Positions 1 through 8,285 are shown, counted from the stretch's first letter. The stretch: 64,000 nucleotides of DNA from Paracoccus xiamenensis (GCF_011308835.1 NZ_JAAOHY010000002.1:248001-312000); one strand, 5' to 3'. Notes: generated by a model not told the origin, from the sequence alone. Numbers and translations are program-made.

Positions 1-1
1 C

Positions 2-184
2 GAGGCATTCGGCCTTTATGCGCTGTCGGGCAAGGCCACGGCATTCCTTGCGCCCTTCCTGATCGCGCTGGTGACGGATCTGACCGGCAGCCAACGCGTC
101 GGCATCTCTCCGCTGATCGTGATGTTCCTTCTGGCGATCTTCCTGCTAAACTGGGTCAACAAGAACGGAGAGGCAGAGCAGTGA
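2..184 (+). CDS. MFS transporter, C-terminal end (partial)
   Basis: The first 60 codons are open from the window edge to a TGA at 182-184. They encode the end of a membrane protein: a glycine/alanine-rich helix with the motif GLYALSGKATAFLAP, a short loop, then a hydrophobic helix and a polar tail ending NKNGEAEQ. The GLYALSGKATAF signature is typical of the last two helices of UMF1-family MFS permeases (Atg22-like, vacuole-effluxer type). The substrate is unknown. The stop overlaps the GTG start of the next gene (GTGA), so the two are probably co-translated. The family call rests on a fragment only. Confidence 0.6.
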   Translation, partial: EAFGLYALSGKATAFLAPFLIALVTDLTGSQRVGISPLIVMFLLAIFLLNWVNKNGEAEQ

Positions 185-1062
185 TCCGCAAATTTATCCT
201 GACGGCCGCCGCCGTGGTCGGCCTTGCCGCGCCTGTGCTGGCCGAGCCGCTGGCCAAGGACGTCTTCGGCCATGCGCCCGGCCCGACCGCCGGCGCCCCC
301 GTGGCCGTCGGCAGCTATAGCCGGGGCTGCGTCTCGGGCGCGGTGGCGCTGCCCGAATCCGGCCCGACCTGGCAGGCAATGCGCCTGTCGCGCAACCGCA
401 ATTGGGGCCACCCCGAACTGGTCGGCTTTGTGATGGGGCTGTCAAACGCCGCGACCAAGCTGGGCTGGCGCGGCCTTTATGTCGGCGATATGAGCCAGTC
501 GCGCGGCGGCCCGATGCTGACCGGCCATGCCAGCCATCAGTTGGGGCTGGACGCCGATATCTGGATGCTGCCGCCCGCCAGCCTGAACCTGTCGCCGGCG
601 CAGCGCGAAAAGATCTCTTCGGTTTCGGTGGTGGCGAGGAACGGGCTGGGCCTGTCGCAACACTGGACGCCGTCCCATGCCGCGCTGATCCAGACCGCCG
701 CCATGGATGCTCGCGTCGACCGGATTTTCCTGGACGCCGCCATCAAGGTCGAGATGTGCAGGATGAACGGCAACCGGGGCGCATGGCTGCAAAAGCTGCG
801 GCCGACGCCGAACCATGACTATCATTTCCACATCCGCATGAACTGCCCCGCCGGCAGCCCCGGTTGCCTGAACCCGGCGACGCCGGTGGCGCAGCTGTCG
901 GGCAATGACAATGGCTGCGGCGCGGCCCTGCAGGAACTGGCTTACCGTGCCAATCCGTCGACCCGGCCGAAAGGCAAGTCCGATCCCAATTACCGCCACC
1001 CCCGCAGCTTCCGGCTAAGCGAGATGCCGAGGCAATGTCAGGCAATCGGCACCGCACGCTGA
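181..1062 (+). CDS. mepA: Penicillin-insensitive murein endopeptidase (MepA, peptidase M74)
   Basis: This 293-residue protein has a signal peptide (about residues 1-21, ending VLAEP), so it acts in the periplasm. The MepA zinc-site pattern is visible: [12 protein letters not shown] (His116, His119 and Asp124/126 region) and HDYHFHIR (His212-His217). Paired Cys residues near CVSGAV, CRMNG and CPAGSPGC resemble the disulfides of the family. MepA-type enzymes cleave the D-Ala-mDAP cross-link of peptidoglycan. The start is a GTG overlapping the stop of the upstream transporter gene. The length fits the family. Confidence 0.93.
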   Translation: MIRKFILTAAAVVGLAAPVLAEPLAKDVFGHAPGPTAGAPVAVGSYSRGCVSGAVALPESGPTWQAMRLSRNRNWGHPELVGFVMGLSNAATKLGWRGLYVGDMSQSRGGPMLTGHASHQLGLDADIWMLPPASLNLSPAQREKISSVSVVARNGLGLSQHWTPSHAALIQTAAMDARVDRIFLDAAIKVEMCRMNGNRGAWLQKLRPTPNHDYHFHIRMNCPAGSPGCLNPATPVAQLSGNDNGCGAALQELAYRANPSTRPKGKSDPNYRHPRSFRLSEMPRQCQAIGTAR

Positions 1063-1925
1063 TCCTTTCGGCGCTCATGTCGTTGCTGGCCTTGCCATCT
1101 TTTGGCGGGGCCCGTCTCGACTATGTGGGCAGCTATGTCTGGACGCTGCCGGAATCCGATTTCGGCGGCTTTTCCGGCATCGAGATCAGCGATGACGGCA
1201 CCAACTTCCATGTCGTTTCGGATCGCGCCTGGATCCGCTGGGGCGCGATCGAACGCGATGCTGCCGGCCGTATCCGCGAGATGCGGATGTCGGGCCGTGC
1301 GCCGTTGCGCGACAGCCAGGGCGCGCCGCTGCGCCCCGGTCGGCTGGGTGACAGCGAGGGTCTGGCAATCGGCCGCGACGGCACCGTCTGGATCAGCTTT
1401 GAGGGGCTGGACCGCATCGCCCGCTATGACGATGTCGACGGGCCCGCAACGCGCGTGCCCGTGCCGCCCGAATGGAAGCGCATCCAGGTCAATGAAGGGT
1501 TCGAGGCCCTTGCCGTCACCCCGGAAGGCGACTTGCTGACCCTGCCCGAATATGCCCCCGAGGGCGGCGCTTTCCCGGTCTGGCGCTATCGTGGTGAGCG
1601 TTGGGATCAACCGTTCAGCATCCCCGCCGACCCCGACTGGCAGGCGGTCGGGGCTGATATGGGGCCGGACGGCCGGCTGTATCTGCTGGAACGCAATTTT
1701 CGTGGCCTGCTGGGTTTCCGGTCGCGGGTGCGCCGCTTTGACCTCGGTCCCGAGGGCATCACCTCGGCCGAGGAGCTGCTGACCACCGGGACGCTGCAAT
1801 ATGACAACCTCGAAGGGATCGCGGTCTGGGATGACGGCTTGGGGATCCGGATGACGATGATCTCGGACGACAACTTCCTGCCCGTGCAGCGGACAGAACT
1901 GGTCGAATACCGCGTGACCGACTGA
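1035..1925 (+). CDS. Secreted esterase-like/phytase-like domain protein
   Basis: This protein of 296 residues has an N-terminal hydrophobic stretch ([13 protein letters not shown]) that looks like a signal peptide. The body matches the phytase-like beta-propeller family (PF13449): [18 protein letters not shown] near the start, repeated [17 protein letters not shown] and [16 protein letters not shown] elements, and an end such as [11 protein letters not shown] followed by MISDDNF. Enzymatic activity in this family is largely unproven, so no substrate is assigned. The start lies 28 bp inside the end of mepA, suggesting a shared transcript. Confidence 0.8.
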   Translation: MSGNRHRTLILSALMSLLALPSFGGARLDYVGSYVWTLPESDFGGFSGIEISDDGTNFHVVSDRAWIRWGAIERDAAGRIREMRMSGRAPLRDSQGAPLRPGRLGDSEGLAIGRDGTVWISFEGLDRIARYDDVDGPATRVPVPPEWKRIQVNEGFEALAVTPEGDLLTLPEYAPEGGAFPVWRYRGERWDQPFSIPADPDWQAVGADMGPDGRLYLLERNFRGLLGFRSRVRRFDLGPEGITSAEELLTTGTLQYDNLEGIAVWDDGLGIRMTMISDDNFLPVQRTELVEYRVTD

Positions 1926-1946
1926 CCGCATTTCCACGGATTTTCG

Positions 1947-1976
1947 TTGACAAATGGCGCCCCCGCGCACTATCCC
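1947..1976 (+). promoter_or_regulatory. Predicted sigma-70 promoter of the queuosine-precursor transporter gene
   Basis: A perfect -35 hexamer TTGACA (1947-1952) is followed after 18 bp by TATCCC (1971-1976). It lies just behind the stop of the phytase-like gene and would start transcription near 1983, leaving a leader of about 50 nt. The -10 box is a moderate match, so the call is inferred. Confidence 0.5.
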
Positions 1977-2005
1977 GCGCCGTCCGCATGTCGCGGGCCG
2001 AGTTG

Positions 2006-2030
2006 TTCCGCTACCTTGTAAAACGGAAAG
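2006..2030 (+). promoter_or_regulatory. Leader hairpin that sequesters the Shine-Dalgarno sequence
   Basis: TTCCG (2006-2010) can pair with CGGAA (2024-2028) across a 13-nt loop. The right arm is part of the ribosome binding site GGAAAG (2025-2030), which lies 5 nt before the ATG at 2036. Closing the stem would block translation initiation. Genes for queuosine-precursor transporters are often under preQ1 riboswitch control, but I cannot match this leader to a preQ1 class consensus. Confidence 0.35.
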
Positions 2031-2035
2031 TCTCT

Positions 2036-2650
2036 ATGACCCGCTTCCTACCTGGCGTTATCGCCATGGCCATCATCGTGGTGGCCTCGAATATTCTCGT
2101 TCAATACCATCTCGGCGCGTGGCTGACCTGGGGGGCGATCAGCTACCCCTTTGCGTTCCTGGTCACCGACGTGATGAACCGCGTTTACGGTGCTTCCGCC
2201 GCGCGTCGCGTCGTGCTGGCGGGCTTTGTCGTCGGCGTTGCCTGTTCGCTGGTCGCGGCCGGAATGGACAAGACCACGCTGCGCATCGCCATCGCCTCGG
2301 GCGCGGCCTTCCTGCTGGCGCAGCTGCTGGACATCACCGTCTTCAACGCGCTGCGCAACAACGGTGGCTGGTGGAAGGCGCCGCTGCTGTCGTCCTTCTT
2401 CGGCTCGGCCCTGGATACGGCACTTTTCTTCTCGATCGCCTTCGCGTCGCAGCTAAGCTTTATCAGCCCGGCCGATGATGTCGCCTGGGCAAACGAAAGC
2501 CTGCCTTTGCTGGGCTTTGGCCCGAATGCACCGCTTTGGGCATCGCTGGCGACGGCTGATTGGGTGATGAAAATGGTGCTGGCATTGCTGGCACTGGTGC
2601 CCTTCCGCATCATTATCCGCAATATCTTGCGTCAACGCCCAGCATTTTAA
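2036..2650 (+). CDS. Queuosine precursor transporter (VUT/YhhQ family)
   Basis: This is an integral membrane protein of 204 residues with about six hydrophobic segments. The family signatures of the YhhQ/COG1738 group are present: an N-terminal SNILVQY element, then SYPFAFLVTDVMNRVYG, and a late WVMKMVLALLALVPFR helix. The family takes up preQ0/preQ1, or acts in queuosine salvage, at the inner membrane. The start at ATG 2036 is chosen because it has a good ribosome binding site (GGAAAG, 5 nt spacing) and fits the family N-terminus (MTRFLPG). An in-frame ATG at 1988 would add 16 polar residues and is less likely. Confidence 0.88.
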   Translation: MTRFLPGVIAMAIIVVASNILVQYHLGAWLTWGAISYPFAFLVTDVMNRVYGASAARRVVLAGFVVGVACSLVAAGMDKTTLRIAIASGAAFLLAQLLDITVFNALRNNGGWWKAPLLSSFFGSALDTALFFSIAFASQLSFISPADDVAWANESLPLLGFGPNAPLWASLATADWVMKMVLALLALVPFRIIIRNILRQRPAF

Positions 2651-2716
2651 GTTGACTTATCCTGAACCTGTGGCACCCTTTCCTTACGTGGCAACATATC
2701 GAAAGGAGGTGGTCCA

Positions 2717-2773
2717 GTGTCGAGAGTGATATTGGAGAGAGGTATTGGGACAGTCAGGGGGGCCGCGGCCTGA
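2717..2773 (+). CDS. Putative 18-aa leader peptide with an extended Shine-Dalgarno sequence
   Basis: A GTG at 2717, 7 nt after the GGAGG core of the 14-nt anti-16S sequence, opens an 18-codon frame (begins MSRVILERG, ends RGAAA) closed by TGA at 2771. The frame one base back is open through the whole transcript to TAA 2827 and would end NPDWDGRIFDP. A run of six G (2757-2762) sits where a -1 shift would join the two into a 37-residue product. Translation is inferred only from the ribosome binding site. The sequence may instead be non-coding. Confidence 0.35.
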   Translation: MSRVILERGIGTVRGAAA

Positions 2774-2852
2774 GGGCAAACCCCAGGGTGATAAACCCTG
2801 ACTGGGACGGACGGATCTTCGATCCCTAACCGGACCATCTCCGTAGATCTCG

Positions 2853-2888
2853 CGGGTCGCTGCCGGATGGCGCGACCCGTTTCTATTT
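2853..2888 (+). terminator. Rho-independent terminator of the small transcript
   Basis: CGGGTCGC (2853-2860) pairs perfectly with GCGACCCG (2872-2879) and is followed by TTTCTATTT. It closes the small unit upstream of the REC-phosphatase gene. Confidence 0.8.
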
Positions 2889-2943
2889 GCGCAATTTTAT
2901 ACGCCTTCATGGATGATTAGGGATTTTGCGCTAAGCCCTGTGC

Positions 2944-4242
2944 ATGTCATTCGGGAATCGCCTCGCCACTGCCTCCGCGCCTTCGGCCACCCGCCGAAGG
3001 CTTGTGCTGCTGGTCGATGACAGCCGGGCGCAACGGGCAATGCTGGCCGTCCACCTGACCCGCGCCGGATACGAAGTGGCCGAGGCCGATTGCGGCGATA
3101 CGGCCCTGGCCTTCTGCCGCACGCGGCGGCCGGACGTGATCCTGTCGGACTGGGTGATGCGGGGCATGTCGGGGCCGGAACTGTGTCAGCAGCTGCGCGA
3201 GGATCGCGACGGGCGCTATATCTATTTCCTGCTGCTGACATCAAAGGACGAACCGGCCGATGTCGCCTTTGGACTGGAAAGCGGGGCTGATGATTTCCTG
3301 ACCAAGCCGACCTCGGCGGCGGAACTGCTGGCGCGGCTGCGCGCGGGCGAGCGGATCCTGCGACTTCAGGATGAAGCGCGCAGCGTCAATGCGCGGCTGT
3401 CGGAAACGCTGGCCGCGCTGCGCAGCGCGCAGGTGGCCATGGATCGCGACCTGGACGAGGCGCGGCGCCTGCAACAGGGGCTGATCGGCGAACGGCACGC
3501 CAGTTTCGGGGATTTCACCGTGTCGAACCTGTTGCGTCCCGCGGGACATGTCGGGGGTGACCTGACGGGCAGTTTCGCCATCAACGCCCGACGCTTCGGG
3601 GTATTCGCCATCGACGTTTCCGGCCACGGGGTCGCGGCGGCATTGCTGACGGCGCGGCTGGCCACGCAATTCTCGGCCTCGCTCGATCAGAACGCCGCCC
3701 TGTTCATCAATGAATTCGGGCTGTACGAATCGCGCTCTCCGGCGGTTCTGGCGCGCTATCTTAACCACCTGATGCTGGCCGATCTGCGCGTCGACACCTA
3801 TTTCACCATGGTCTACGCCGTTGTCGACCAACTGACCGGCGAAGTGCGGATGGTGCAGGCGGGACATCCGCATCCGATGGTCCAACGTGCGGACGGCAGC
3901 GTCGAACAGATCGGCGATGGCGGCCTGCCCGTCGGCGTGATCGAAGGTGCCGAATATGACGAAATCTCGCTGGTGCTGGCGCCGGGTGACAGGTTGCTGA
4001 TCGCTTCTGATGGGATCTGGGACGCCGCGGATGCGTCTGGCCGGATGCTGGGCGTCGAAGGTCTTGGCGCGATCCTTCAGACCAACCGGGCCACGCAGGG
4101 GCTGGGTCTGGTCGAGGCGATGGTGTGGTCGGTCCTGGCCTATAGCGGCGGCAAGCAGGTCGACGATATCTCTGCCTTGCTTATCGAACGCCGCGCGGCC
4201 CCGGAAGCCGGGGCCGCGCAAGACCAGACCGAGAAAGCCTGA
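2944..4242 (+). CDS. Response regulator with SpoIIE/RsbU-type PP2C phosphatase output
   Basis: This cytosolic protein of 432 residues has two parts. Residues about 19-135 form a receiver domain, with acidic pocket Asp25/26, phospho-acceptor Asp69 (ILSDW), Thr99/Ser100 and Lys121 (TKP). A coiled linker (about 140-180) leads to a SpoIIE-type PP2C domain with GHVGGDL, DVSGHGVAAALL and ASDGIWD metal-site motifs. Such proteins dephosphorylate an anti-sigma-factor antagonist when the receiver is phosphorylated. No kinase, anti-sigma factor or antagonist lies beside it, so its partner is elsewhere. It ends 19 bp before the convergent gene at 4262. Confidence 0.92.
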   Translation: MSFGNRLATASAPSATRRRLVLLVDDSRAQRAMLAVHLTRAGYEVAEADCGDTALAFCRTRRPDVILSDWVMRGMSGPELCQQLREDRDGRYIYFLLLTSKDEPADVAFGLESGADDFLTKPTSAAELLARLRAGERILRLQDEARSVNARLSETLAALRSAQVAMDRDLDEARRLQQGLIGERHASFGDFTVSNLLRPAGHVGGDLTGSFAINARRFGVFAIDVSGHGVAAALLTARLATQFSASLDQNAALFINEFGLYESRSPAVLARYLNHLMLADLRVDTYFTMVYAVVDQLTGEVRMVQAGHPHPMVQRADGSVEQIGDGGLPVGVIEGAEYDEISLVLAPGDRLLIASDGIWDAADASGRMLGVEGLGAILQTNRATQGLGLVEAMVWSVLAYSGGKQVDDISALLIERRAAPEAGAAQDQTEKA

Positions 4243-4261
4243 AGTACTGGGGGCCGGGCGG

Positions 4262-7200
4262 TCAGGCCGCGGCGCGCTGCACCTTCATCGCCGCAAGTGC
4301 CGCATCGGCCTGATCGCGGTATTTGGCGATGGCGGCGTGCTTGACCGGGCCGTAACCGCGCATCTGTTGCGGCGCGGCCAGGATGTCCGGGGCTGGCGCG
4401 CTGCCTGCCTTGGCGATCAGCGCAGGAAGTGCGGTCAGGATGTTTTCGAACCAAGTGATCAGCTCGCGCTCCTCGCGGCGTTCTGCCATTCGGCCAAAGG
4501 GGTCGAAGGCGGTGCCGCGCAATGCCTTGCCGCGCGCCAGGATGCGCAACATCGGCGTCAGCCAGGCACCGAAGCTGCGCTTGACCGGACGCCCGCGCGC
4601 ATCCTTTCGCGCCGGCAGGAACGGCGGGGCGAGGTGATAGACGACGCGGCCGCCTTCCCATTCGGCGGCCAACTTGTCGCGAAAACCCGTCGCGCTCAGC
4701 AGGCGGGCGACCTCGTATTCGTCCTTGTATGCCATCAGCCTGAACAGCGAACGCGCGGCCGTGCTGGTCAGGACCTCGCGTTCCGCCGGGGGCAAATCGG
4801 GCAGGGCAGAGGCAAAATCGACGATCTGGGCGCGGAAACGGGCGGCATAGTCTGCATCCTGATAGGCCGTCAGCTCGGTCGAAAAGCGGTCCAGCAGGGC
4901 GGCGGTGGTTTCCACCGGCGCGGGTGGTTCGGTCAGGGGCAGCCGTTCTGGGGCGACCGCCAGCACGCGGCCCAGATCGAAGGCGCGCTGATTGGCCTCA
5001 ATCGCGGTGCCGTTCAGGCGGATTGCCTGCTGCAATGCCTCTAACCCGACGGGGACCAGCCCGGCCTGCCAAGCATAGCCCAGCAGCAGCACATTGGCGA
5101 ACACGCTGTCGCCCAGCAGGCGCTGTGCGATCCGGTTGGCATCCAGCGCCATCAGGTTGTCGGTCCCGACGGCACGGCCAATGGCCCCAACGCGGGCATC
5201 CACGCGCAGATCGGCGTCGCGGTTCAGGACCAGATCGCCGGTCGGCATCTCGGCCAAATTCAGTACGACCCGCGTCCCCCGCCGATACAGTGCCGATGCC
5301 TTTGGCGCCGAGGCGACCACCACGTCACAGCCGATCACCGCATCGGCGGCGCCGTTTTCGATCCGCAGCTGGTTGATCTGATCGGGGCTCTGCGCCAGCC
5401 GGACATAGCCCAGAACGGTGCCGAATTTTTGGGCGAAGCCGGTGAAATCCAGCACGCTGGCACCCTTGCCTTCCAGATGCGCGGCCATGGTGATCAGCGC
5501 GCCGACCGTGACGACGCCGGTGCCGCCGACGCCGCCGACCAGCAGGTCGAAGGGTTCCGACAGCGACGGCAGATCTGGCAGCGCCACGCCGTCCAGCAGC
5601 GCCGCCACGTCCAGATCGGCGGCCTTGGGTTTCTTGCGTGCCGCGCCTTCAATAGTGACGAAGCTGGGGCAGAAGCCGCCAAGGCAGGAGAAATCCTTGT
5701 TGCAGCTGTTCTGGTTGATCTGCCGCTTGCGGCCAAAGGGGGTTTCCAGCGGCTCGACCGACAGGCAGTTCGAGGCGATGGAACAATCGCCGCAGCCCTC
5801 GCAAACGCGTTCGTTGATGACCACCGCCTTGGCCGGATCCTCCATCAGCCCGCGCTTGCGGCGGCGGCGCTTTTCGGTCGCGCAGGTCTGTTCATAAATT
5901 AGTACCGTGACGCCGGCGATCTCGCGCAGCTCGCGCTGCACCGCGTCCAGCCGGTCGCGATGGTCGAAAGTGGTGCCTGCGGGGAAATCCCCGCGATCGA
6001 ACTTGTCGGGCATGTCGCTGACGACGGCGATCCGGGTCACGCCCTCGGCCCGGCAGGTCTGGGCGATGCCCGAGGCGCTGACCGGCCCGTCGACGGGCTG
6101 GCCGCCGGTCATGGCCACGGCATCGTTATACAAGATCTTGTATGTGATATTGGCATTTGCCGCCACCGATTGACGGATCGCCAGCGAGCCAGAGTGATAC
6201 CAGGTCCCCTCGCCGAGGTTCTGGAAGATATGCTTGCCGCCATTATAGGCCTGCCGCGCGATCCACGGCACGCCCTCGCCACCCATTTGGGCGTAGCCCA
6301 CGGTTTCGCGGTTCATCCAGCTGGCCATGACGTGACAGCCGATCCCCGAGGCCGCCATCGACCCATCCGGCAGCTTGGTCGAGGTGTTGTGCGGGCAGCC
6401 CGAGCAGAAATAGGGCGTGCGCGTGGCACCGGCGACATTCATCGTCAGATCTGGCACCGCGGCCAACTCGGCGGCGCGCGCGGGCAGGTGTTCGCCCGGA
6501 AAGTGGCGGTCCAGCCGGGCGGCCAAAATGGGGGCAAGCAGGCGCGGCGACAGCTCGCCCGAGAAGGGGATCAGGGGGGCGCCGGTTTCGTCATGCTTGC
6601 CGACCATGGCCTGCGGCTTGTCGCCCGGCCAGTCATAAAAATGTTCCTTGAACTGGCTTTCGATGATGCCGCGCTTTTCCTCGACCACCAGCACCTCGGC
6701 CTTGTGGCGCATGAAACGCAGCGCGTCGCGGCGCGCCAGCGGCCAGACCATGCCGACTTTGTAGATGTCGATGCCAAGGCGGCGGCAGGCGGCCTCGTCC
6801 AGACCCAGCAGGCGCAGGGCCTCCATCAGGTCGAGATGGCCCTTGCCGGTGGTCACGATGCCGAAGCTGGCATCCTTGATGTCATAGATGCGGTGGTCGA
6901 TCGGGTTGGCTTCGACGAAAGCCTCGACCGCGCGCAGCTTGTGGGTCAGGCGGGTTTCGATTTCGGGACTGGGCAGGTCGGCGGGGCGGATATGCAGCCC
7001 GCCGGGCGGCGGATCGAAGGGCGGAATGGTGAAGCTGCGATCCTTCGGCAATTCGACCGAGGCACCGGATTCGACGGTTTCAGAAATCGCCTTGAAGCCG
7101 ACCCAGGTGCCGGAAAAGCGCGACAGCGCGATGCCGTATTCGCCGAAGGCCAGGTATTCCCCGACCGAGGCCGGGTTCAGCACCGGCATGAACCAGGTCA

Positions 7201-7702
7201 TGAAGGCCACGTCCGACTGGTGCGGCATCGACGAGGACACGCAGCCGTGATCGTCGCCCGCCACCACCAGCACGCCGCCCTTGGGTGCGCTGCCGTAAGC
7301 GTTGCCGTGGCGCAGCGCGTCGCCCGACCGGTCGACGCCCGGCCCTTTGCCGTACCACATGGCGAAGACGCCCTCGACCCGGGCATCGGGGTCAAGGATG
7401 GCCTGTTGCGAACCCAGGACGGCCGTCGCGCCCAGATCCTCGTTCACGGCGGGAAGGAAGGTGATGTCCTGCGCGGCCAGCCGCTTCTTGGCCCGCCACA
7501 TTTCCTGATCCACGGCACCGAGCGGCGACCCGCGATAACCGGAAACGAAGCCGGCGGTGTTCAGCCCTGCTGCCCGGTCGCGGCGCGCCTGATCCAGCAT
7601 GATCCGCACCAATGCCTGGGTGCCGGTCATGAAAACCCGGCCGTCCTCGGCATCATAGCGATCTTCCAATGCGTAGCTGTGCGGATGCGATTGATCCAGC
7701 AT
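4262..7702 (-). CDS. Indolepyruvate ferredoxin oxidoreductase, fused alpha-gamma chain
   Basis: This 1146-residue single chain combines the pyrimidine-binding, TPP-binding and gamma domains of the aerobic IOR family. It begins with GRVFMTGTQALVRIML and FVSGYRGSPLG, has the TPP-region sequence YFCSGCPHNTST and a ferredoxin-like cysteine cluster (CEGCGDCSIASNC, then CNKDFSCLGGFCPSF), and the gamma-type DLLVGGVGGTGVVTVGALI. It oxidatively decarboxylates indolepyruvate and other aryl or branched 2-oxo acids to acyl-CoA, using ferredoxin. Length and domain order match the proteobacterial fused type. It is transcribed divergently from an Lrp/AsnC gene that probably regulates it. Confidence 0.93.
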   Translation of the reverse strand: MLDQSHPHSYALEDRYDAEDGRVFMTGTQALVRIMLDQARRDRAAGLNTAGFVSGYRGSPLGAVDQEMWRAKKRLAAQDITFLPAVNEDLGATAVLGSQQAILDPDARVEGVFAMWYGKGPGVDRSGDALRHGNAYGSAPKGGVLVVAGDDHGCVSSSMPHQSDVAFMTWFMPVLNPASVGEYLAFGEYGIALSRFSGTWVGFKAISETVESGASVELPKDRSFTIPPFDPPPGGLHIRPADLPSPEIETRLTHKLRAVEAFVEANPIDHRIYDIKDASFGIVTTGKGHLDLMEALRLLGLDEAACRRLGIDIYKVGMVWPLARRDALRFMRHKAEVLVVEEKRGIIESQFKEHFYDWPGDKPQAMVGKHDETGAPLIPFSGELSPRLLAPILAARLDRHFPGEHLPARAAELAAVPDLTMNVAGATRTPYFCSGCPHNTSTKLPDGSMAASGIGCHVMASWMNRETVGYAQMGGEGVPWIARQAYNGGKHIFQNLGEGTWYHSGSLAIRQSVAANANITYKILYNDAVAMTGGQPVDGPVSASGIAQTCRAEGVTRIAVVSDMPDKFDRGDFPAGTTFDHRDRLDAVQRELREIAGVTVLIYEQTCATEKRRRRKRGLMEDPAKAVVINERVCEGCGDCSIASNCLSVEPLETPFGRKRQINQNSCNKDFSCLGGFCPSFVTIEGAARKKPKAADLDVAALLDGVALPDLPSLSEPFDLLVGGVGGTGVVTVGALITMAAHLEGKGASVLDFTGFAQKFGTVLGYVRLAQSPDQINQLRIENGAADAVIGCDVVVASAPKASALYRRGTRVVLNLAEMPTGDLVLNRDADLRVDARVGAIGRAVGTDNLMALDANRIAQRLLGDSVFANVLLLGYAWQAGLVPVGLEALQQAIRLNGTAIEANQRAFDLGRVLAVAPERLPLTEPPAPVETTAALLDRFSTELTAYQDADYAARFRAQIVDFASALPDLPPAEREVLTSTAARSLFRLMAYKDEYEVARLLSATGFRDKLAAEWEGGRVVYHLAPPFLPARKDARGRPVKRSFGAWLTPMLRILARGKALRGTAFDPFGRMAERREERELITWFENILTALPALIAKAGSAPAPDILAAPQQMRGYGPVKHAAIAKYRDQADAALAAMKVQRAAA

Positions 7703-7774
7703 GGCGGCTCCTCCCGGTGGCTAGGGTCAGGATATGCCGAATCGCTTGGTGAATCTGGCCAGAGTTGGTAGGGA

Positions 7775-7792
7775 TTTCGCCAAATGGTGAAA
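7775..7792. promoter_or_regulatory. Dyad in the divergent ior / Lrp-type intergenic region
   Basis: TTTCGCC (7775-7781) and GGTGAAA (7786-7792) form an inverted repeat with one mismatch around a central AAAT. An AT-centred dyad of this size is typical of Lrp/AsnC operators, and it lies between the two divergent genes. It is a candidate autoregulatory and target site. Confidence 0.45.
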
Positions 7793-7805
7793 AATTTGTT
7801 CGAGG

Positions 7806-8285
7806 ATGCTGGCAATGTCGAATGAAATTCAGCTGAGCAGCGGCGACCGTGCAATCATGCGCGCCTTGCAGCAGGATTGCCGCCTGTCCAATGCCCAACT
7901 GGCGGAAAAGGTCGGCATGTCGGCTTCGGCCTGCTGGCGGCGGGTGCGCATGCTGGAGGAGGCGGGCGTGATCGCCGGCTATGGTGCGGTGATCGACGCT
8001 GACCGGGCGGGGCTGGGCTTTCACGCGATTGTCCATGTTCGGCTGGCGCGGCATGATCGCGGCGCGGTGCAGAAGGTGATGGCCGATCTGACCACCCGGC
8101 CCGAGGTGGTAGAGTGTTATTCGACCACCGGGCAGTATGATTATCATTTGCGGGTTCTGTGCGCCGACATGGCGGCCTATCGCCGCTTTCTGGATGACTT
8201 CCTGTTCCGCCTGCCTGCCATTGAAAGCGCCCAGACCAATGTCGTGCTGGAGGATCTGAAGCCGCGCAGCGTGATCCCGGTTTAG
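7806..8285 (+). CDS. Lrp/AsnC family transcriptional regulator
   Basis: The protein (159 residues) carries an N-terminal AsnC-type winged helix (DRAIMRALQQDCRLSNAQLA, then ACWRRVRMLEEAGVI) and a C-terminal RAM/ligand-binding domain (about residues 75-155, EVVECYSTTGQYDYHLRV). These regulators respond to amino acids or their 2-oxo derivatives and usually act on a neighbouring gene. The divergent indolepyruvate oxidoreductase is the likely target. An internal ATG at 7815 (MSNEIQ) is an equally plausible start. The 3' end overlaps the convergent flippase gene by 4 bp. Confidence 0.9.
   Translation: MLAMSNEIQLSSGDRAIMRALQQDCRLSNAQLAEKVGMSASACWRRVRMLEEAGVIAGYGAVIDADRAGLGFHAIVHVRLARHDRGAVQKVMADLTTRPEVVECYSTTGQYDYHLRVLCADMAAYRRFLDDFLFRLPAIESAQTNVVLEDLKPRSVIPV

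Larger units (their letters stand above)
2697..2888 (+). ncRNA. Candidate structured small RNA / leader mRNA with super Shine-Dalgarno
   Basis: Between two unrelated genes lies an independent transcription unit. AAAGGAGGTGGTCC (2702-2715) is complementary to the 3' end of alphaproteobacterial 16S rRNA over 14 nt with a single G-U pair. Its GGAGGTGGTCC part (2705-2715) can instead pair with GGACCATCTCC (2832-2842). Nested inside are a perfect 9-bp stem (2751-2759 with 2796-2804) and a GGATC/GATCC hairpin (2813-2825). A terminator follows at 2853-2888. The fold suggests a functional RNA, a regulated small-peptide mRNA, or both. I do not recognise it as a named RNA family. Confidence 0.55.

Noticed and set aside
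2006..2030. A preQ1-I or preQ1-II riboswitch
   Set aside because: The hairpin sequesters the ribosome binding site, but the conserved loop and the A-rich tail with pseudoknot of known preQ1 classes are missing. It is kept only as an unclassified leader hairpin.
5960..7771. A 603-codon plus-strand frame opposite the indolepyruvate oxidoreductase
   Set aside because: Antisense shadow; the minus-strand gene has all cofactor motifs, whereas this frame has none.
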